DNA from: Spirilliplanes yamanashiensis
Lineage (GTDB): Bacteria; Actinomycetota; Actinomycetes; Mycobacteriales; Micromonosporaceae
DNA: 64,000 nt
Direction: 5' to 3'
Assembly: GCF_016863475.1 (NCBI RefSeq)
Contig: NZ_BOOY01000016.1
Coordinates: forward strand, 1-64,000
Shown here: positions 1 to 8,587 of the stretch, one piece after another
Numbering within the stretch: position 1 is the stretch's first letter
How the letters are laid out: the number at the start of each line of letters is the position of its first letter
Made by a program: the position numbers and the translations under genes
Notes under the pieces: generated by a model
What the model saw: only the letters and a program-made list of their open reading frames with translations
What the model was told of the DNA's origin: nothing
Database searches by the model: none

Positions 1-1155
1 GTCTCGGCGAACCCGCTGACGGTGCGCTTCTCGGACGGCACGAACCTCACCGTGCCGGCCGGCAAGACGGTGACCAGCGGCGCGCTGACCTGGAGCGGCG
101 GCAACGCCTCGGGCGGCGTCGTGGTCCCGGACCCGACGACGCCGACGCCGGGGCCGACCACCCCGAGCCCGGACCCCACCACGCCGACCCCGGGCCCGAC
201 CACCCCGAGCCCGGACCCCACCACGCCCACGCCGGGCCCGACGACGCCGACCCCGGGCCCGACCACGCCGGGCCCGACGACGCCGCCGTGCTCGCCGACC
301 GGCACCCTGCTCTCGCAGGGCCGCACCGCCACCGCCTCCAGCAACAGCGCGCAGGCCGCGCGGGCGGTCGACGGCAACCGCGGCACCCGGTGGACCAGCA
401 CCGCGAGCAACAACCAGTGGCTGCGGGTCGACCTGGGCGCCGCCCGCACCATCGGCAAGGTGGAACTGGACTGGCACACCAGCTACGGCCGCGGGTACCA
501 GATCCAGACCTCCGCGGACGGGGTCACCTGGACCACGGTGCACACCACCACCGACGGCACCGGCGGGCGTGAGCTCGTCGACGCCAAGGGCACCGGCCGG
601 CACGTCCGGTTCCAGGGCACGGCGCGCGGCACCAGCGGCGGCTACTCGCTGTACGAGTTCCGGGTGTACGCGGCCTGCCCCGACCCGGTCGTGGCCACCC
701 GGCACCTGCAGGCCGACGGCGCCCTCGCGGCGGCCGCCGGACCGGCCGGCACGGTCGCGCTGACCGCTGCCGCGGGCAACCACGACGGCTCGCCCGTCAA
801 CGCCCGGGTGTTCACGGCGACCGGCGTGTCCGGCACCCACACCGGCGCGGCGACGCGCTTCGACCTGGGCGTCGACGCGGGCTCCAACGTCGGCAACGGC
901 ACCCAGGTCCGGGTGTCGTACGACCTGACCGGCGACGGCACCTGGGAGCGGGTCGAGACGTACCGCTACTTCGCCACGGACCCGGTGCCGGGCGCGGAGC
1001 GCTACACCGAGGCGCAGGGGCTCTCCTCCGGCGTCGGCACGCTCGGCGACCTGGTCAACGGCCAGGTCAAGGTCGAGGTGTGGAACGCGATCGGCAGCAC
1101 GGCCAGCACCCTGGCCGTGGGCGCCGGCTCGACGGTGACGCTGCCGCTGCGCTGA
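1..1155 (+). CDS. Secreted carbohydrate-active protein, C-terminal part (linker plus F5/8 type C domain)
   Basis: The frame is open from base 1, so the N-terminus and any catalytic domain lie outside the window. Visible parts, in order: the end of a beta-rich domain, a Pro/Thr-rich linker of repeated PTTPTPG-type units (about residues 42-97), a discoidin or F5/8 type C (CBM32-like) domain of about 125 residues beginning near the motif RAVDGNRGTRW, and a last beta-sandwich domain of about 150 residues. This layout is typical of secreted actinobacterial glycoside hydrolases, where the appended domains bind polysaccharide. The enzyme class cannot be told from this fragment. A hairpin just after the stop (1171-1201) would end transcription. 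Confidence 0.75.
   Translation, partial: VSANPLTVRFSDGTNLTVPAGKTVTSGALTWSGGNASGGVVVPDPTTPTPGPTTPSPDPTTPTPGPTTPSPDPTTPTPGPTTPTPGPTTPGPTTPPCSPTGTLLSQGRTATASSNSAQAARAVDGNRGTRWTSTASNNQWLRVDLGAARTIGKVELDWHTSYGRGYQIQTSADGVTWTTVHTTTDGTGGRELVDAKGTGRHVRFQGTARGTSGGYSLYEFRVYAACPDPVVATRHLQADGALAAAAGPAGTVALTAAAGNHDGSPVNARVFTATGVSGTHTGAATRFDLGVDAGSNVGNGTQVRVSYDLTGDGTWERVETYRYFATDPVPGAERYTEAQGLSSGVGTLGDLVNGQVKVEVWNAIGSTASTLAVGAGSTVTLPLR
127..291 (+). repeat. Tandem repeat encoding a Pro/Thr linker
   Basis: Degenerate tandem units rich in CCGACCACC encode alternating PTTPTPG and PTTPSPD blocks. They form the flexible, probably extracellular linker between two domains of the truncated protein. Such repeats can change length by slippage. 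Confidence 0.8.
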
Positions 1156-1170
1156 CGCCACCACCGACGG

Positions 1171-1201
1171 ACGGCCCCGCGACCCCGTGTCGTGGGGCCG
1201 T
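1171..1201. terminator. Bidirectional hairpin terminator
   Basis: A 13-base inverted repeat (1171-1183 with 1189-1201, one G-T wobble) encloses a 5-base loop. It sits between two convergent genes that stop at 1155 and 1208, so it can serve both. There is no clear T-tract, as is usual in GC-rich actinobacteria. Confidence 0.6.
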
Positions 1202-1207
1202 TCCGCG

Positions 1208-1828
1208 TCAGCGGGCCGCCACCACCGCGGCCGGCTCGGGGCGCACCGCCCAGCCCTCGACGGCGGCCGCCAGCGCGACGGCCGACAGCGCCTCACCCAC
1301 GCCCAGCCACGTGTCGCCCACGCCCGGCGGCCCGACGACCAGCCGGATCACGCCGTCGGCGCCACCGGCGACCAGCAGGCCACCGGAGCACTCGGCGGCG
1401 GCGGCGCGCAGCCGGTCCAGCACGTCGGCCGGCACCGGGCCGGACGCCTCGGCAAGGGTCGGCCGCAGCGCGATCGCCCGGTGCAGGCGCACGGCGTCGG
1501 GGGTCGGCCGTTCGAACGCCGTCAGGCGCAGCCGGGCCAGCAGCTCCGGACGGTCGGGCTCGGGCCGCCGCTCGACCTCGGCGACGGCGCCGAGGCCGGC
1601 CAGGGCGACGCACGCGTGGTGCAGCGCCGATCCGCCCGCCACCAGTCCGGCCGGGCTCCGCTCGCCCGCGAGCACCAGGTCGGCGCGGGTGCCGGCGATG
1701 GCCCAGCGGCACTGCGCCGCGGCCGGCCGGGGTGCGCGGTCGGCGGCGCGGGCGGCACGGGCGAGGGTCTGCTCGGCGCGGAGGTGCCGAGAACTCCCGC
1801 CGCGGTCGGTGAAGACGATGGTGGCCAT
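1208..1828 (-). CDS. Short Acg-type nitroreductase-like protein
   Basis: 206-residue protein. The segment SALHHACVALAGLG, followed by RPDRPELLARL-like residues, matches the equivalent part of the full-length Acg-like protein at 6472-7443 (GAALHHARVALAAEGW). It is therefore a shorter paralogue of the Acg family. Acg proteins are flavin-binding nitroreductase-fold proteins without clear reductase activity and are induced by hypoxia through DosR in mycobacteria. The usual length is about 320-330, and this copy lacks the N-terminal and parts of the central segments. A DosR-like box lies 33 bases upstream of the ATG (1862-1877). Function unknown; a flavin-storage or stress role is an inference from the family. 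Confidence 0.7.
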   Translation of the reverse strand: MATIVFTDRGGSSRHLRAEQTLARAARAADRAPRPAAAQCRWAIAGTRADLVLAGERSPAGLVAGGSALHHACVALAGLGAVAEVERRPEPDRPELLARLRLTAFERPTPDAVRLHRAIALRPTLAEASGPVPADVLDRLRAAAAECSGGLLVAGGADGVIRLVVGPPGVGDTWLGVGEALSAVALAAAVEGWAVRPEPAAVVAAR

Positions 1829-1861
1829 TCCCCGACGGTCCCCGACGGCCGCGCCGCCGCG

Positions 1862-1877
1862 TAGGGCCGATGGTCCC
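1862..1877 (-). promoter_or_regulatory. DosR/DevR-like box before the short Acg gene
   Basis: Read on the minus strand the site is GGGACCATCGGCCCTA, an imperfect 6+2+6 palindrome close to the mycobacterial DosR core GGGACT-WW-AGTCCC. It ends 33 bases before the ATG at 1828. The same spacing is seen at 3601-3616 and 20304-20319. Confidence 0.6.
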
Positions 1878-1878
1878 G

Positions 1879-3582
1879 TTACAGCGGGACGGTCCAGGTC
1901 ACGACGGTGCCGCGGGGATCGCCGGGCTCCAGGCTGCAGGTGCCGCCCAGCTCGTCGGCGCGGCGGCGCAGGTTGCGCACCCCGCCCACGCTGGCGACGT
2001 CGCGGTCCACCCCGATCCCGTCGTCGGAGACCTGCACGGTCAGCCGGTCGGGGCGGGCGGCGACGGTGACGTGCACCGTGGTGGCCTGGGCGTGCCGGGC
2101 CGCGTTCGACAGCGCCTCGCGCAGCACGGCGACGACCACCGGGCGCAGCTCGTCGGGCACCACCGTGTCGATCGGGCCGTCGGTGACCAGCTGCGGGCGG
2201 AAGCCCAGCGGGCCGCGGGCCTCCTCCACCAGGGCGCGGACCTCCGAGCGCAGCGCCCCGTTCACCGGGGTGCGCAGCTCGAAGATGGCGCCGCGGATGT
2301 CGCGGATCGTGGTGTCCAGGTGCTCGACGATCGTGTCGATGCGCTCCTTCGCCTGCGGGCGCACCCCCTGCAGCGCGACGCCCTGCAGCTGCATGCCGGC
2401 CGCGAACAGCCGCTGGATCACCACGTCGTGCAGGTCGCGGGCGATCCGTTCCCGGTCGCCCAGCACCGCCAGCATCTCCCGCTCCTCCTGGGCGCGGGCC
2501 CGCTCCAGCGCCAGCGCCGCCTGCCCGGCGAACGTCTCGACCAGCGCCACGTCCGGCCCGTCCAGGTACGCGGCGGCGCCCGCCCGGTACGCCACGGCGA
2601 GCACGCCGAGCGTCTCGCCGTCCGCGGCGAGCGGCACCAGCAGGGCCGTGCCCGTCGGCAGCGGCACCGCCCACTCGGCGGCGGCGCCCAGGTCCTCGAC
2701 GACCGCGATGTGCCGTTCGCGCACCACGGCGCCCAGCTCGCCGTCGCGCGCCGACACCACCGACCCGGCCAGCCCGGCCGGCACCTCGCCCGCCACCACC
2801 TCGACGGCCAGCTCGCGGCCGCCGTCGTCGGTGAGCACCAGGGCCAGGCACGCCTCGGCGACCTCGCGGGCCCGCTCGGCGACCAGCCGCAGGGCGGTGG
2901 CCCGGTTGATCTCGCCCAGCAGCACGCCGGTGATCTCGCCGGCCGCCTCCAGCCACCGCTGCCGGCGCTGTGTCTGGTGGTAGAGCCGGGCGTTCTCGAT
3001 GGCGGCGCCCGCCGCCACCGACAGCGCCCGCATCAGCTCCTCGTCGTCGTCGGTGAACTGCCCGCCGCCCTCCTTCTCGGCCAGGTACAGGTTGCCGAAC
3101 ACCTGGTCGCGGATGCGGACCGGGACGCCGAGGAAGCTGTGCATCGGCGGGTGGTGCGGCGGGAAGCCGTACGCCCGGGGGTGGGCCGTGATGTCCGGCA
3201 GCCGGATCGGCCGCGGGTCCTCGATGAGCAGGCCCAGCACGCCGTGGCCGTGCGGCAGGTCGCCGATGAGGTCGTGGTTCTCCTTGCTGAGCCCGTGGGT
3301 GATGAAGTCCGTGAGCGTGCGGTCGGGGCCGACCACGCCGAGCGCGCCGTACTTCGCGTCGGTGAGCCGGCACGCGGCGGCGACGATCCGCTCCAGGGTG
3401 CTGTGCAGGTCGAGGTCGGTGCCGATGCCCACCACGGCGTCCAGCAGGGCGCGCAGCCGCTCCCGGCTCGCCGAGACCTCGCCCACCCGGTCGAGCAGCT
3501 CCTGGAGGAGCTCGTCGAGCCGGACGCGGGACAGCGGGGACAGCGGCAGCGACGGCGCCTGCCAGCCCGGTTCGTCGGCCAT
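1879..3582 (-). CDS. devS: DevS/DosS-like two-GAF sensor histidine kinase
   Basis: 567 residues, the usual DevS/DosT length. Order: GAF domain 1 (about 55-200), GAF domain 2 (about 220-365), a HisKA_3 phosphoacceptor region with the motif ERIARDLHDVV (His about 385), and a C-terminal HATPase_c domain with the N box EALSNAARHA and DDGIGVD. In mycobacterial DevS the first GAF domain binds haem through a histidine in a conserved Pro/His-rich segment; here PPHHPPM (about residues 141-147) occupies that place. The ATG at 3582 is chosen because similarity starts there. It is expected to phosphorylate the DevR-like regulator at 4732-5367 in response to oxygen, NO or redox state. The regulator is nearby but not adjacent. 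Confidence 0.85.
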   Translation of the reverse strand: MADEPGWQAPSLPLSPLSRVRLDELLQELLDRVGEVSASRERLRALLDAVVGIGTDLDLHSTLERIVAAACRLTDAKYGALGVVGPDRTLTDFITHGLSKENHDLIGDLPHGHGVLGLLIEDPRPIRLPDITAHPRAYGFPPHHPPMHSFLGVPVRIRDQVFGNLYLAEKEGGGQFTDDDEELMRALSVAAGAAIENARLYHQTQRRQRWLEAAGEITGVLLGEINRATALRLVAERAREVAEACLALVLTDDGGRELAVEVVAGEVPAGLAGSVVSARDGELGAVVRERHIAVVEDLGAAAEWAVPLPTGTALLVPLAADGETLGVLAVAYRAGAAAYLDGPDVALVETFAGQAALALERARAQEEREMLAVLGDRERIARDLHDVVIQRLFAAGMQLQGVALQGVRPQAKERIDTIVEHLDTTIRDIRGAIFELRTPVNGALRSEVRALVEEARGPLGFRPQLVTDGPIDTVVPDELRPVVVAVLREALSNAARHAQATTVHVTVAARPDRLTVQVSDDGIGVDRDVASVGGVRNLRRRADELGGTCSLEPGDPRGTVVTWTVPL

Positions 3583-3600
3583 GCCGTGGATCCTATCGGC

Positions 3601-3616
3601 GGGACCTGCGGCCCTG
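3601..3616 (+). promoter_or_regulatory. DosR/DevR-like box before the Ddn-like gene
   Basis: GGGACCTGCGGCCCTG, ending 34 bases before the ATG at 3651. It fits the same GGGACC-NN-CGGCCC pattern as the other boxes in the window. Confidence 0.6.
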
Positions 3617-3650
3617 TCCCCGATACTGCGGGCCCGGCACGCTGGCGGCC

Positions 3651-3953
3651 ATGGCGATCGTGTCGTTCGTGCTGCGCACCCGGGGGCTGCGGTGGCTGCT
3701 GGACCGACGGCTGTGCGAGATCCGGTACACCTCGGCGCGCGGCCGGGCCGTGGCGCTGCCTGTCGCGTACCGCCGGGCCGGCGAGGGCGCGCTGCTCGTG
3801 ACCGTCGGCCGGGCCGGGCGCAAGACCTGGTGGCGGCACTTCCGGCACGGCCCGCGCCCCTGCCGGGTGCTGCTGCGCGGCCGCGTCGTGCCGGCCACGG
3901 CGGAGGCCGTCGGCACCGCACCCGTCACGGTGTTCGTGACCCTGACCGGCTGA
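3651..3953 (+). CDS. Small Ddn-like (deazaflavin/flavin) split-barrel protein
   Basis: 100 residues. The segment RAGRKTWWRHFRHGPRPCRVLLRGR resembles the core of the DUF385/Ddn family of F420- or flavin-dependent split-barrel nitroreductases, which have a GRKTGxxR...V-L-x-G-R pattern. The protein is shorter than typical Ddn (about 150) but looks complete. It begins downstream of a DosR-like box, so it is probably part of the hypoxic response. The substrate is unknown. Assignment rests on motif resemblance only. Confidence 0.6.
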   Translation: MAIVSFVLRTRGLRWLLDRRLCEIRYTSARGRAVALPVAYRRAGEGALLVTVGRAGRKTWWRHFRHGPRPCRVLLRGRVVPATAEAVGTAPVTVFVTLTG

Positions 3954-3962
3954 CCGGCGCTT

Positions 3963-3980
3963 GGGGGACCAAGGTCCCCC
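3963..3980 (+). promoter_or_regulatory. Perfect DosR/DevR-type palindrome before doxX-like gene
   Basis: GGGGGACC-AA-GGTCCCCC, an 8+2+8 perfect palindrome preceded by TT. It lies between the Ddn-like stop (3953) and the DoxX gene and fits the DosR half-site arrangement GGGACC-AA-GGTCCC better than any other site here. It is about 100 bases before the chosen DoxX start. Confidence 0.6.
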
Positions 3981-4079
3981 CGGGTCCTGTCGGGCGGCCC
4001 TGCCCGCCCGGGTGACCCCGGATGTCTCATGGAGTCGACAACGAGAGAGCACCACAGACCAACCGAAGGGATGATCGTC

Positions 4080-4643
4080 ATGACCGCGACGATCGAACGC
4101 CTCGCCAACCACCGGGCGACCGGGACCGAGCAGCCCGCCGCTGCCGAGACGACCGCCGCGAAGGCCACCCGCTACACCCTCGCCGGGCTGCGGCTGGCGC
4201 TCGGCTGGATCTTCCTCTGGGCCTTCGTCGACAAGCTGTTCGGCCTCGGCTTCGCCACCCCGGAGAAGAACGCCTGGATCAACGGCGGCAGCCCCACCAA
4301 GGGCTTCCTCGGCAACGCCGTCCAGGGCCCCTTCGCCGACTTCTACAAGAGCTTCGCCGGCGCCGCCTGGGCCGACTGGCTGTTCATGATCGGCCTGGCC
4401 GCCATCGGCACCGCCCTGATCCTCGGCATCGGGATGCGCATCGCGGCCGCCGCCGGCGGGCTGCTGCTGGTCCTCATGTGGACCGCCGTCCTGCCCCCCG
4501 AGAACAACCCCTTCATGGACGACCACCTCATCTACGCGGGTGTCCTCGCCGTCCTCGCCCTCACCGCCGCCGGCGACACCCTCGGCCTCGGCAAGCTCTG
4601 GGCCCGGATCCCCCTGGTGCAGCGACTGCCCTTCCTGAAGTGA
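4080..4643 (+). CDS. DoxX-family membrane protein
   Basis: 187 residues with four predicted transmembrane helices (about 35-55, 95-120, 122-140 and 150-168), the arrangement of the DoxX family. The first helix contains LALGWIFLWAFVDKLFG, typical of this group. The function of bacterial DoxX proteins is poorly defined; links to redox and stress responses are known. The start at 4080 is preferred because AAGGG lies nine bases upstream; ATGs at 4029 and 4071 are in frame. It is flanked by a DosR-like palindrome upstream and a strong terminator downstream, so it forms its own unit. Confidence 0.8.
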   Translation: MTATIERLANHRATGTEQPAAAETTAAKATRYTLAGLRLALGWIFLWAFVDKLFGLGFATPEKNAWINGGSPTKGFLGNAVQGPFADFYKSFAGAAWADWLFMIGLAAIGTALILGIGMRIAAAAGGLLLVLMWTAVLPPENNPFMDDHLIYAGVLAVLALTAAGDTLGLGKLWARIPLVQRLPFLK

Positions 4644-4657
4644 GCTGATCGTCCCGC

Positions 4658-4693
4658 GGCCCGCACCCCTCCCCCGGGGTGCGGGCCCTTCGT
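4658..4693 (+). terminator. Rho-independent terminator after doxX-like gene
   Basis: A perfect 12-base stem (4658-4669 with 4676-4687), a 6-base loop, then CTTCGTTG. It separates the DoxX gene from the devR-like gene. Confidence 0.8.
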
Positions 4694-4731
4694 TGTGCGC
4701 CGAATCGCCGCGCGGGCGGTAGAAAGGACAG

Positions 4732-5367
4732 ATGATCCGTGTCTTCCTGCTCGACGACCACGAGGTCGTCCGCCGTGGCCTCGACGACCTGCTCACCGCC
4801 GCCGGCGACATCGAGGTGGTGGGCGAGTCCGGCTCCGCGCAGGAGGCCGTGCGCCGCATCCCTGCCCTGAAGCCCGACGTGGCGGTGCTCGACGGCCGGC
4901 TGCCCGACGGCAGCGGCATCGACGTCTGCCGCGACGTCCGCGCCGTCGACCCCAGCATCAAGGGCCTCATCCTCACCTCATACGAGGACGACGAGGCCCT
5001 CTTCGCCGCCATCATGGCCGGCGCCGCCGGCTACGTCCTCAAGCAGATCCGCGGCACCGACCTCGTCGACGCGATCCGCCGCGTCGCCGCCGGGCAGTCC
5101 CTGCTCGACCCCGCCGTCACCCAGCGGGTGCTGGAGCGGATCCGGCACGGCGCCGAGCAGCCGCGGGAGCTGCGCGACCTGACCGACCAGGAGCGGCGCA
5201 TCCTGGAGTACATCGCCGAGGGGCTCACCAACCGGCAGATCGCCCAGCAGATGTTCCTCGCCGAGAAGACCGTGAAGAACTACGTGTCCAGCCTGCTGGC
5301 GAAGCTGGGCCTGGAGCGCCGCACCCAGGCGGCCGTGCTGGCGACGAAGCTGCTCGGCGAGCACTGA
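4732..5367 (+). CDS. devR: DevR/DosR-like LuxR-family response regulator
   Basis: 211 residues. Receiver domain at 1-120 with the acidic pair DD at 8-9, phosphoacceptor Asp54 ([10 protein letters not shown]) and Lys104 (YVLKQ). The same Asp54/Lys104 numbering is known for mycobacterial DosR. The LuxR-type helix-turn-helix is C-terminal ([30 protein letters not shown]). It is expected to be phosphorylated by the DevS-like kinase (1879-3582) and to activate genes carrying the GGGACC-type boxes found in this window. GAAAGGA lies just before the ATG. No DosR-like box lies immediately upstream. Confidence 0.88.
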   Translation: MIRVFLLDDHEVVRRGLDDLLTAAGDIEVVGESGSAQEAVRRIPALKPDVAVLDGRLPDGSGIDVCRDVRAVDPSIKGLILTSYEDDEALFAAIMAGAAGYVLKQIRGTDLVDAIRRVAAGQSLLDPAVTQRVLERIRHGAEQPRELRDLTDQERRILEYIAEGLTNRQIAQQMFLAEKTVKNYVSSLLAKLGLERRTQAAVLATKLLGEH

Positions 5368-5377
5368 GCGGGGCGGG

Positions 5378-6385
5378 TCAGCCCTCGCCGCGCAGGGTGT
5401 CCCGGGGCCCGACGCCGTAGCGGGAGCGGTACCGGGCGGCGAACCGGGCCGGGTGCCCGAACCCCCACCGGCGCGCCACGGCGGCGACCAGCCCGTCGGC
5501 GAGGTCCACCGGCGCGTCCGCGGCCAGCAGCTCGGCCCGGGCCGCCGCGAGGCGTTCGCGCCACACAAAGGACATCGGGCCCACCCCGAACCGGCGGCGG
5601 AACCCGTGCCGCAGCGTCGGCACGCCCACCCCCGCGATCCGGGCCAGCTCGCCCGCCGTGTACGCGCGGGCGGGGTCGGCCCGGACGGCGTCCGCCACCC
5701 GGGTCAGGGCGCGCGCCGGGCACGCCGGCGCGCCGCCCGTGGCCGGGTCGACCGCGGCGAGGGCGTCGCGGAACTGGTGGCCCGTGCTCAGCAGCAGCGC
5801 GGCGATCAGCGCCTCGGCCAGCGGATCCGCCACGGCGGGGCACTGCGCCAGCCCGGCCGGTTCCTCGATCCCGGCGGCGAACCAGCGGATCAGCCCGGCG
5901 CAGATCCGGCCGTGGCCCGCCCGGGTGTCCATGCGGGCGGACAACCGGATCGGGCCGCGGACCGGCCGGTCCAGCTCGGCGGCCAGCTGGCCCTCCACGG
6001 CGGCCCGGCGCAGCCGCAGGGCGATGAAGTGGCAGTCGGCGCCGGAGCGGTGCAGGACGGTGTCGCCGACCGGCCGGTACACCCCCGCGTGGCCCGGGGC
6101 GCCGGTGACCGGCCGGCCGGCCTGCGCGGCGGCGAACGAGCCGGTCAGCGGCAGGTTGACGTGGTAGTCGCCGAGTTCGCCGCAGGCGCCGGCGATCTCC
6201 GCCCCGTAGCGCATGTCGCCGACCGTGAACGGGCCGGCGTGCAGGAAGGCGAACCGGGCGGCGAACCCCGCCGCCGGGTCGGTCAGCCGCAGCGTGCGGG
6301 GGTACAGGTGGGCGCCGCACACCTCGCGCGCCTCGTCCAGGTCGGTGGTGGTCAGCCGCACCACGGCCGCGCCGGTCACGTCCAT
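5378..6385 (-). CDS. AraC-family transcriptional regulator
   Basis: 335 residues. The N-terminal ~200 residues resemble the AraC_binding_2 domain (cupin-like, segment LGDYHVNLPLTGSF). The C-terminal ~100 residues carry the two AraC helix-turn-helix motifs, with YTAGELARIAGVGVPTLRHGFRR and the final RWGFGHPARFAARYRSRYG. Start ATG 6385 has GGAGGAGT just upstream. The effector is unknown. It lies in the same orientation as the Acg-like gene at 6472-7443, 86 bases downstream of its stop, and may be co-transcribed with it. Confidence 0.85.
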   Translation of the reverse strand: MDVTGAAVVRLTTTDLDEAREVCGAHLYPRTLRLTDPAAGFAARFAFLHAGPFTVGDMRYGAEIAGACGELGDYHVNLPLTGSFAAAQAGRPVTGAPGHAGVYRPVGDTVLHRSGADCHFIALRLRRAAVEGQLAAELDRPVRGPIRLSARMDTRAGHGRICAGLIRWFAAGIEEPAGLAQCPAVADPLAEALIAALLLSTGHQFRDALAAVDPATGGAPACPARALTRVADAVRADPARAYTAGELARIAGVGVPTLRHGFRRRFGVGPMSFVWRERLAAARAELLAADAPVDLADGLVAAVARRWGFGHPARFAARYRSRYGVGPRDTLRGEG

Positions 6386-6471
6386 GACTCCTCCAGGACG
6401 GGTCGCCGATGCCTGCCACCATCGTCGTGGGTGCGGCGGGGCCGCGGCAACCCGGCGCGCGGGCGCCGCCG

Positions 6472-7443
6472 CTACTGCGCCCGGGAGGTGTCCACGGTGG
6501 CGCGCGGCGCCAGGCGCGGGGTGACGGCGGGACCGGCGTGCTCCGGGTCCGCGATGCCCAGCCGCAGCACCAGGTACGGCCAGCCGAACCCGGAGATCAG
6601 CCGGCGCAGCGCCGAGCGGGTCACGTCCACCTCGATCACCGCGCTCAGCGGCAGCAGCGCGACCCCGTTCACCGTCGCGGTCAGCCACGCCGCCGACAGC
6701 GCCTCGCCGGCCCGCAGCCAGTCGGCGCGGTCGTCGCCGGGGCCGTACAGCACCCCGTACACGGCGGCCCGGTCGTGGCCCTCCCCCACCGGCAGCGTGC
6801 CCGGCCGGCCGAAGTCGCGGGCCGGGACCGTCGTCGCGGGCGGCACCGCCGGCACGGCGCTCGCCGGCACGCCCAGGCCGTCGCCGCGGCTCGTCCAGTA
6901 GGCCAGCTCCGCCTGGGCGCGCTCGTCCGCGGCCTCCACCGCGGCGGCCCGGTTCGCCGCCGCCGCCAGGTCGTACACCTGGCCGGGGTCCAGCACGTGC
7001 AGGTGGACGCCCTCGGCGCGGGCCGCCTCGGCCAGCACCGACACCGCCGCCGCGGACAGCGGCTCGGCGCCGAGCGGCCGGCGGTCGGTGTGCCGCACCC
7101 ACATGCTCTGCACCAGCCGCATCGCGGCCGGGTCGGGGGTACGGGCCTCGCCGGGCAGCACCACGGCCAGCAGGTCCGGCCGGGCCGGGTCGGGCAGCCG
7201 GTGGATCACCGCCTCCCAGCCCTCCGCGGCCAGCGCCACCCGGGCGTGGTGCAGGGCGGCGCCGCAGCTCACGATCGCCAGCCGCCCTTGCGGGTCGACG
7301 GCGGCCAGCTGCCGGTGGGTGTCGAGGGTCAGCTCCAGGCGGTCCGGCAGCACCGTCCACCGCCACGGCTGCGTGTTGTGCACGGACGGGGCCCGGCCCG
7401 CCATCGCGGCGGCGTCGGCGAGCGCCCGGGTCAGCTCGGCCAC
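6472..7443 (-). CDS. Acg-family nitroreductase-like protein
   Basis: 323 residues, the full length of the family. Features include MAGRAPSVHNTQPWRW near the N-terminus (an FMN-contact region in nitroreductases), a central WVRHTDRRPL, and a C-terminal GEALSAAWLTATVNG segment. Mycobacterial Acg (Rv2032) is a DosR-regulated flavin-binding protein that lacks normal nitroreductase activity. GTG at 7443 is chosen because GGGAGGAA lies six bases before it. Upstream, 7504-7517 holds only one good DosR half-site on this strand, so regulation by DevR is uncertain for this copy. Confidence 0.85.
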   Translation of the reverse strand: MAELTRALADAAAMAGRAPSVHNTQPWRWTVLPDRLELTLDTHRQLAAVDPQGRLAIVSCGAALHHARVALAAEGWEAVIHRLPDPARPDLLAVVLPGEARTPDPAAMRLVQSMWVRHTDRRPLGAEPLSAAAVSVLAEAARAEGVHLHVLDPGQVYDLAAAANRAAAVEAADERAQAELAYWTSRGDGLGVPASAVPAVPPATTVPARDFGRPGTLPVGEGHDRAAVYGVLYGPGDDRADWLRAGEALSAAWLTATVNGVALLPLSAVIEVDVTRSALRRLISGFGWPYLVLRLGIADPEHAGPAVTPRLAPRATVDTSRAQ

Positions 7444-7557
7444 AGTTCCTCCCAGTGCATGCGGTCCTCCCCCCACGGTGCCGCGCGGGGCGCCGGACGA
7501 CCTGAGGCGAAGGTCCCGTCCCGGCGGGCCCTGTGGCGTACGGCAGACTCCTACCCC

Positions 7558-8313
7558 GTGCGACAGATCGACGTCATCGGGATCGGCGCGGGCGACCCCG
7601 GCCACCTCACCCTGCAGGCCGTGGCCGCCATCGCGCGCGCCGACGTGTTCTTCCTCCTCGACAAGGGCGAGGCCAAGGACAGCATGATCCGGCTGCGGCG
7701 GGACATCCTCGCCGCCCACGCCAGGCCGGGACACCGCGTCGCCGAGGGCCGCGACCCCGACCGCGACCGCACCCCCGCCGACTACACCGGCACGATCGCC
7801 GACTGGCGCACCCGCCGCGCCGCCGTCATGGCGGGCCTCATCGCCGACCTGGCCGACGGCGAGACCGGCGCCTTCCTCGTCTGGGGCGACCCGGCCCTGT
7901 ACGACAGCACCATCGCCATCCTGGACGAGATCCTCAGCGCCGGCGGCGTCCCGTTCACCTACACGGTCGTGCCCGGCGTCAGCAGCGTCTCCGCGCTGGC
8001 GGCCCGGCACCGCACCGGCCTCAACCGGGTCGGCCGCCCGTTCCAGGTCACCACCGGCCGCCGCCTCGCCGAGGGCTGGCCGGACGGCGTCGACGACGTG
8101 GTGGTCATGCTCGACGCCCAGCAGGCGTTCACCGCCTACACCGGCCAGGACGTGCACATCTACTGGGGCGCCTACCTCGGCACCCCGGACGAGATCGCCG
8201 TTGAGGGGCCGCTGGCGGAGGTCGCCGACGAGATCCTCCGGGTCCGCGCGGAGGCCCGCGAGCGGCACGGCTGGATCATGGACACCTACCTGCTGCGCCG
8301 CGGCGGGAGTTAG
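7558..8313 (+). CDS. cobF: Precorrin-6A synthase (deacetylating)
   Basis: 251 residues, the usual CobF length. It is a tetrapyrrole (SAM-dependent) methyltransferase that methylates C1 and releases acetate in the aerobic cobalamin pathway. Motifs: GIGAGDPGHLTLQA at the N-terminus, GDPALYDSTI in the middle and VPGVSSVSALAARH. These are the family's SAM-binding loops. GTG at 7558 has no clear ribosome site; a -10-like CAGACT at 7544-7549 ends eight bases before it, so the mRNA may be leaderless. The last four bases overlap the convergent Rdx gene. Confidence 0.92.
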   Translation: MRQIDVIGIGAGDPGHLTLQAVAAIARADVFFLLDKGEAKDSMIRLRRDILAAHARPGHRVAEGRDPDRDRTPADYTGTIADWRTRRAAVMAGLIADLADGETGAFLVWGDPALYDSTIAILDEILSAGGVPFTYTVVPGVSSVSALAARHRTGLNRVGRPFQVTTGRRLAEGWPDGVDDVVVMLDAQQAFTAYTGQDVHIYWGAYLGTPDEIAVEGPLAEVADEILRVRAEARERHGWIMDTYLLRRGGS

Positions 8314-8587
8314 TGCCGGCGGTCCGAGTGGCCCAGGTCGAGGTCCGGAGCGATGCGGTCGCGGACCAGGCGCTTCAGCTCGGGCAGCTCCGGGAAGCCC
8401 TGCGCCTTGCGCGACCAGATCGGCTCGCCGTCCAGGCGGATCTCGAAGACGCCGCCGGTGCCCGGCACCAGCGCCACCTCGCCCAGTGTCGTCGTGAACG
8501 TGGTCAGCAGCTCCTGGGCCGTCCACGCCGCGCGCAGCAGCCAGCGGCACTGCGTGCAGTACTCGATCTCCAGGCGCGGCCCGGGCA

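Noticed and set aside
1186-2069. Long plus-strand frames opposite the short Acg and devS genes
   Set aside because: They are mirror frames created by GC-rich codons; the translated text is low-complexity Arg/Pro/Ala, and the minus-strand proteins have clear domains.
7504-7517. Possible DosR box before the full-length Acg gene (minus strand GGGACC-TT-CGCCTC)
   Set aside because: Only the left half-site matches; the right half is far from CGGCCC, and the distance to the start (60 bases) differs from the good sites.
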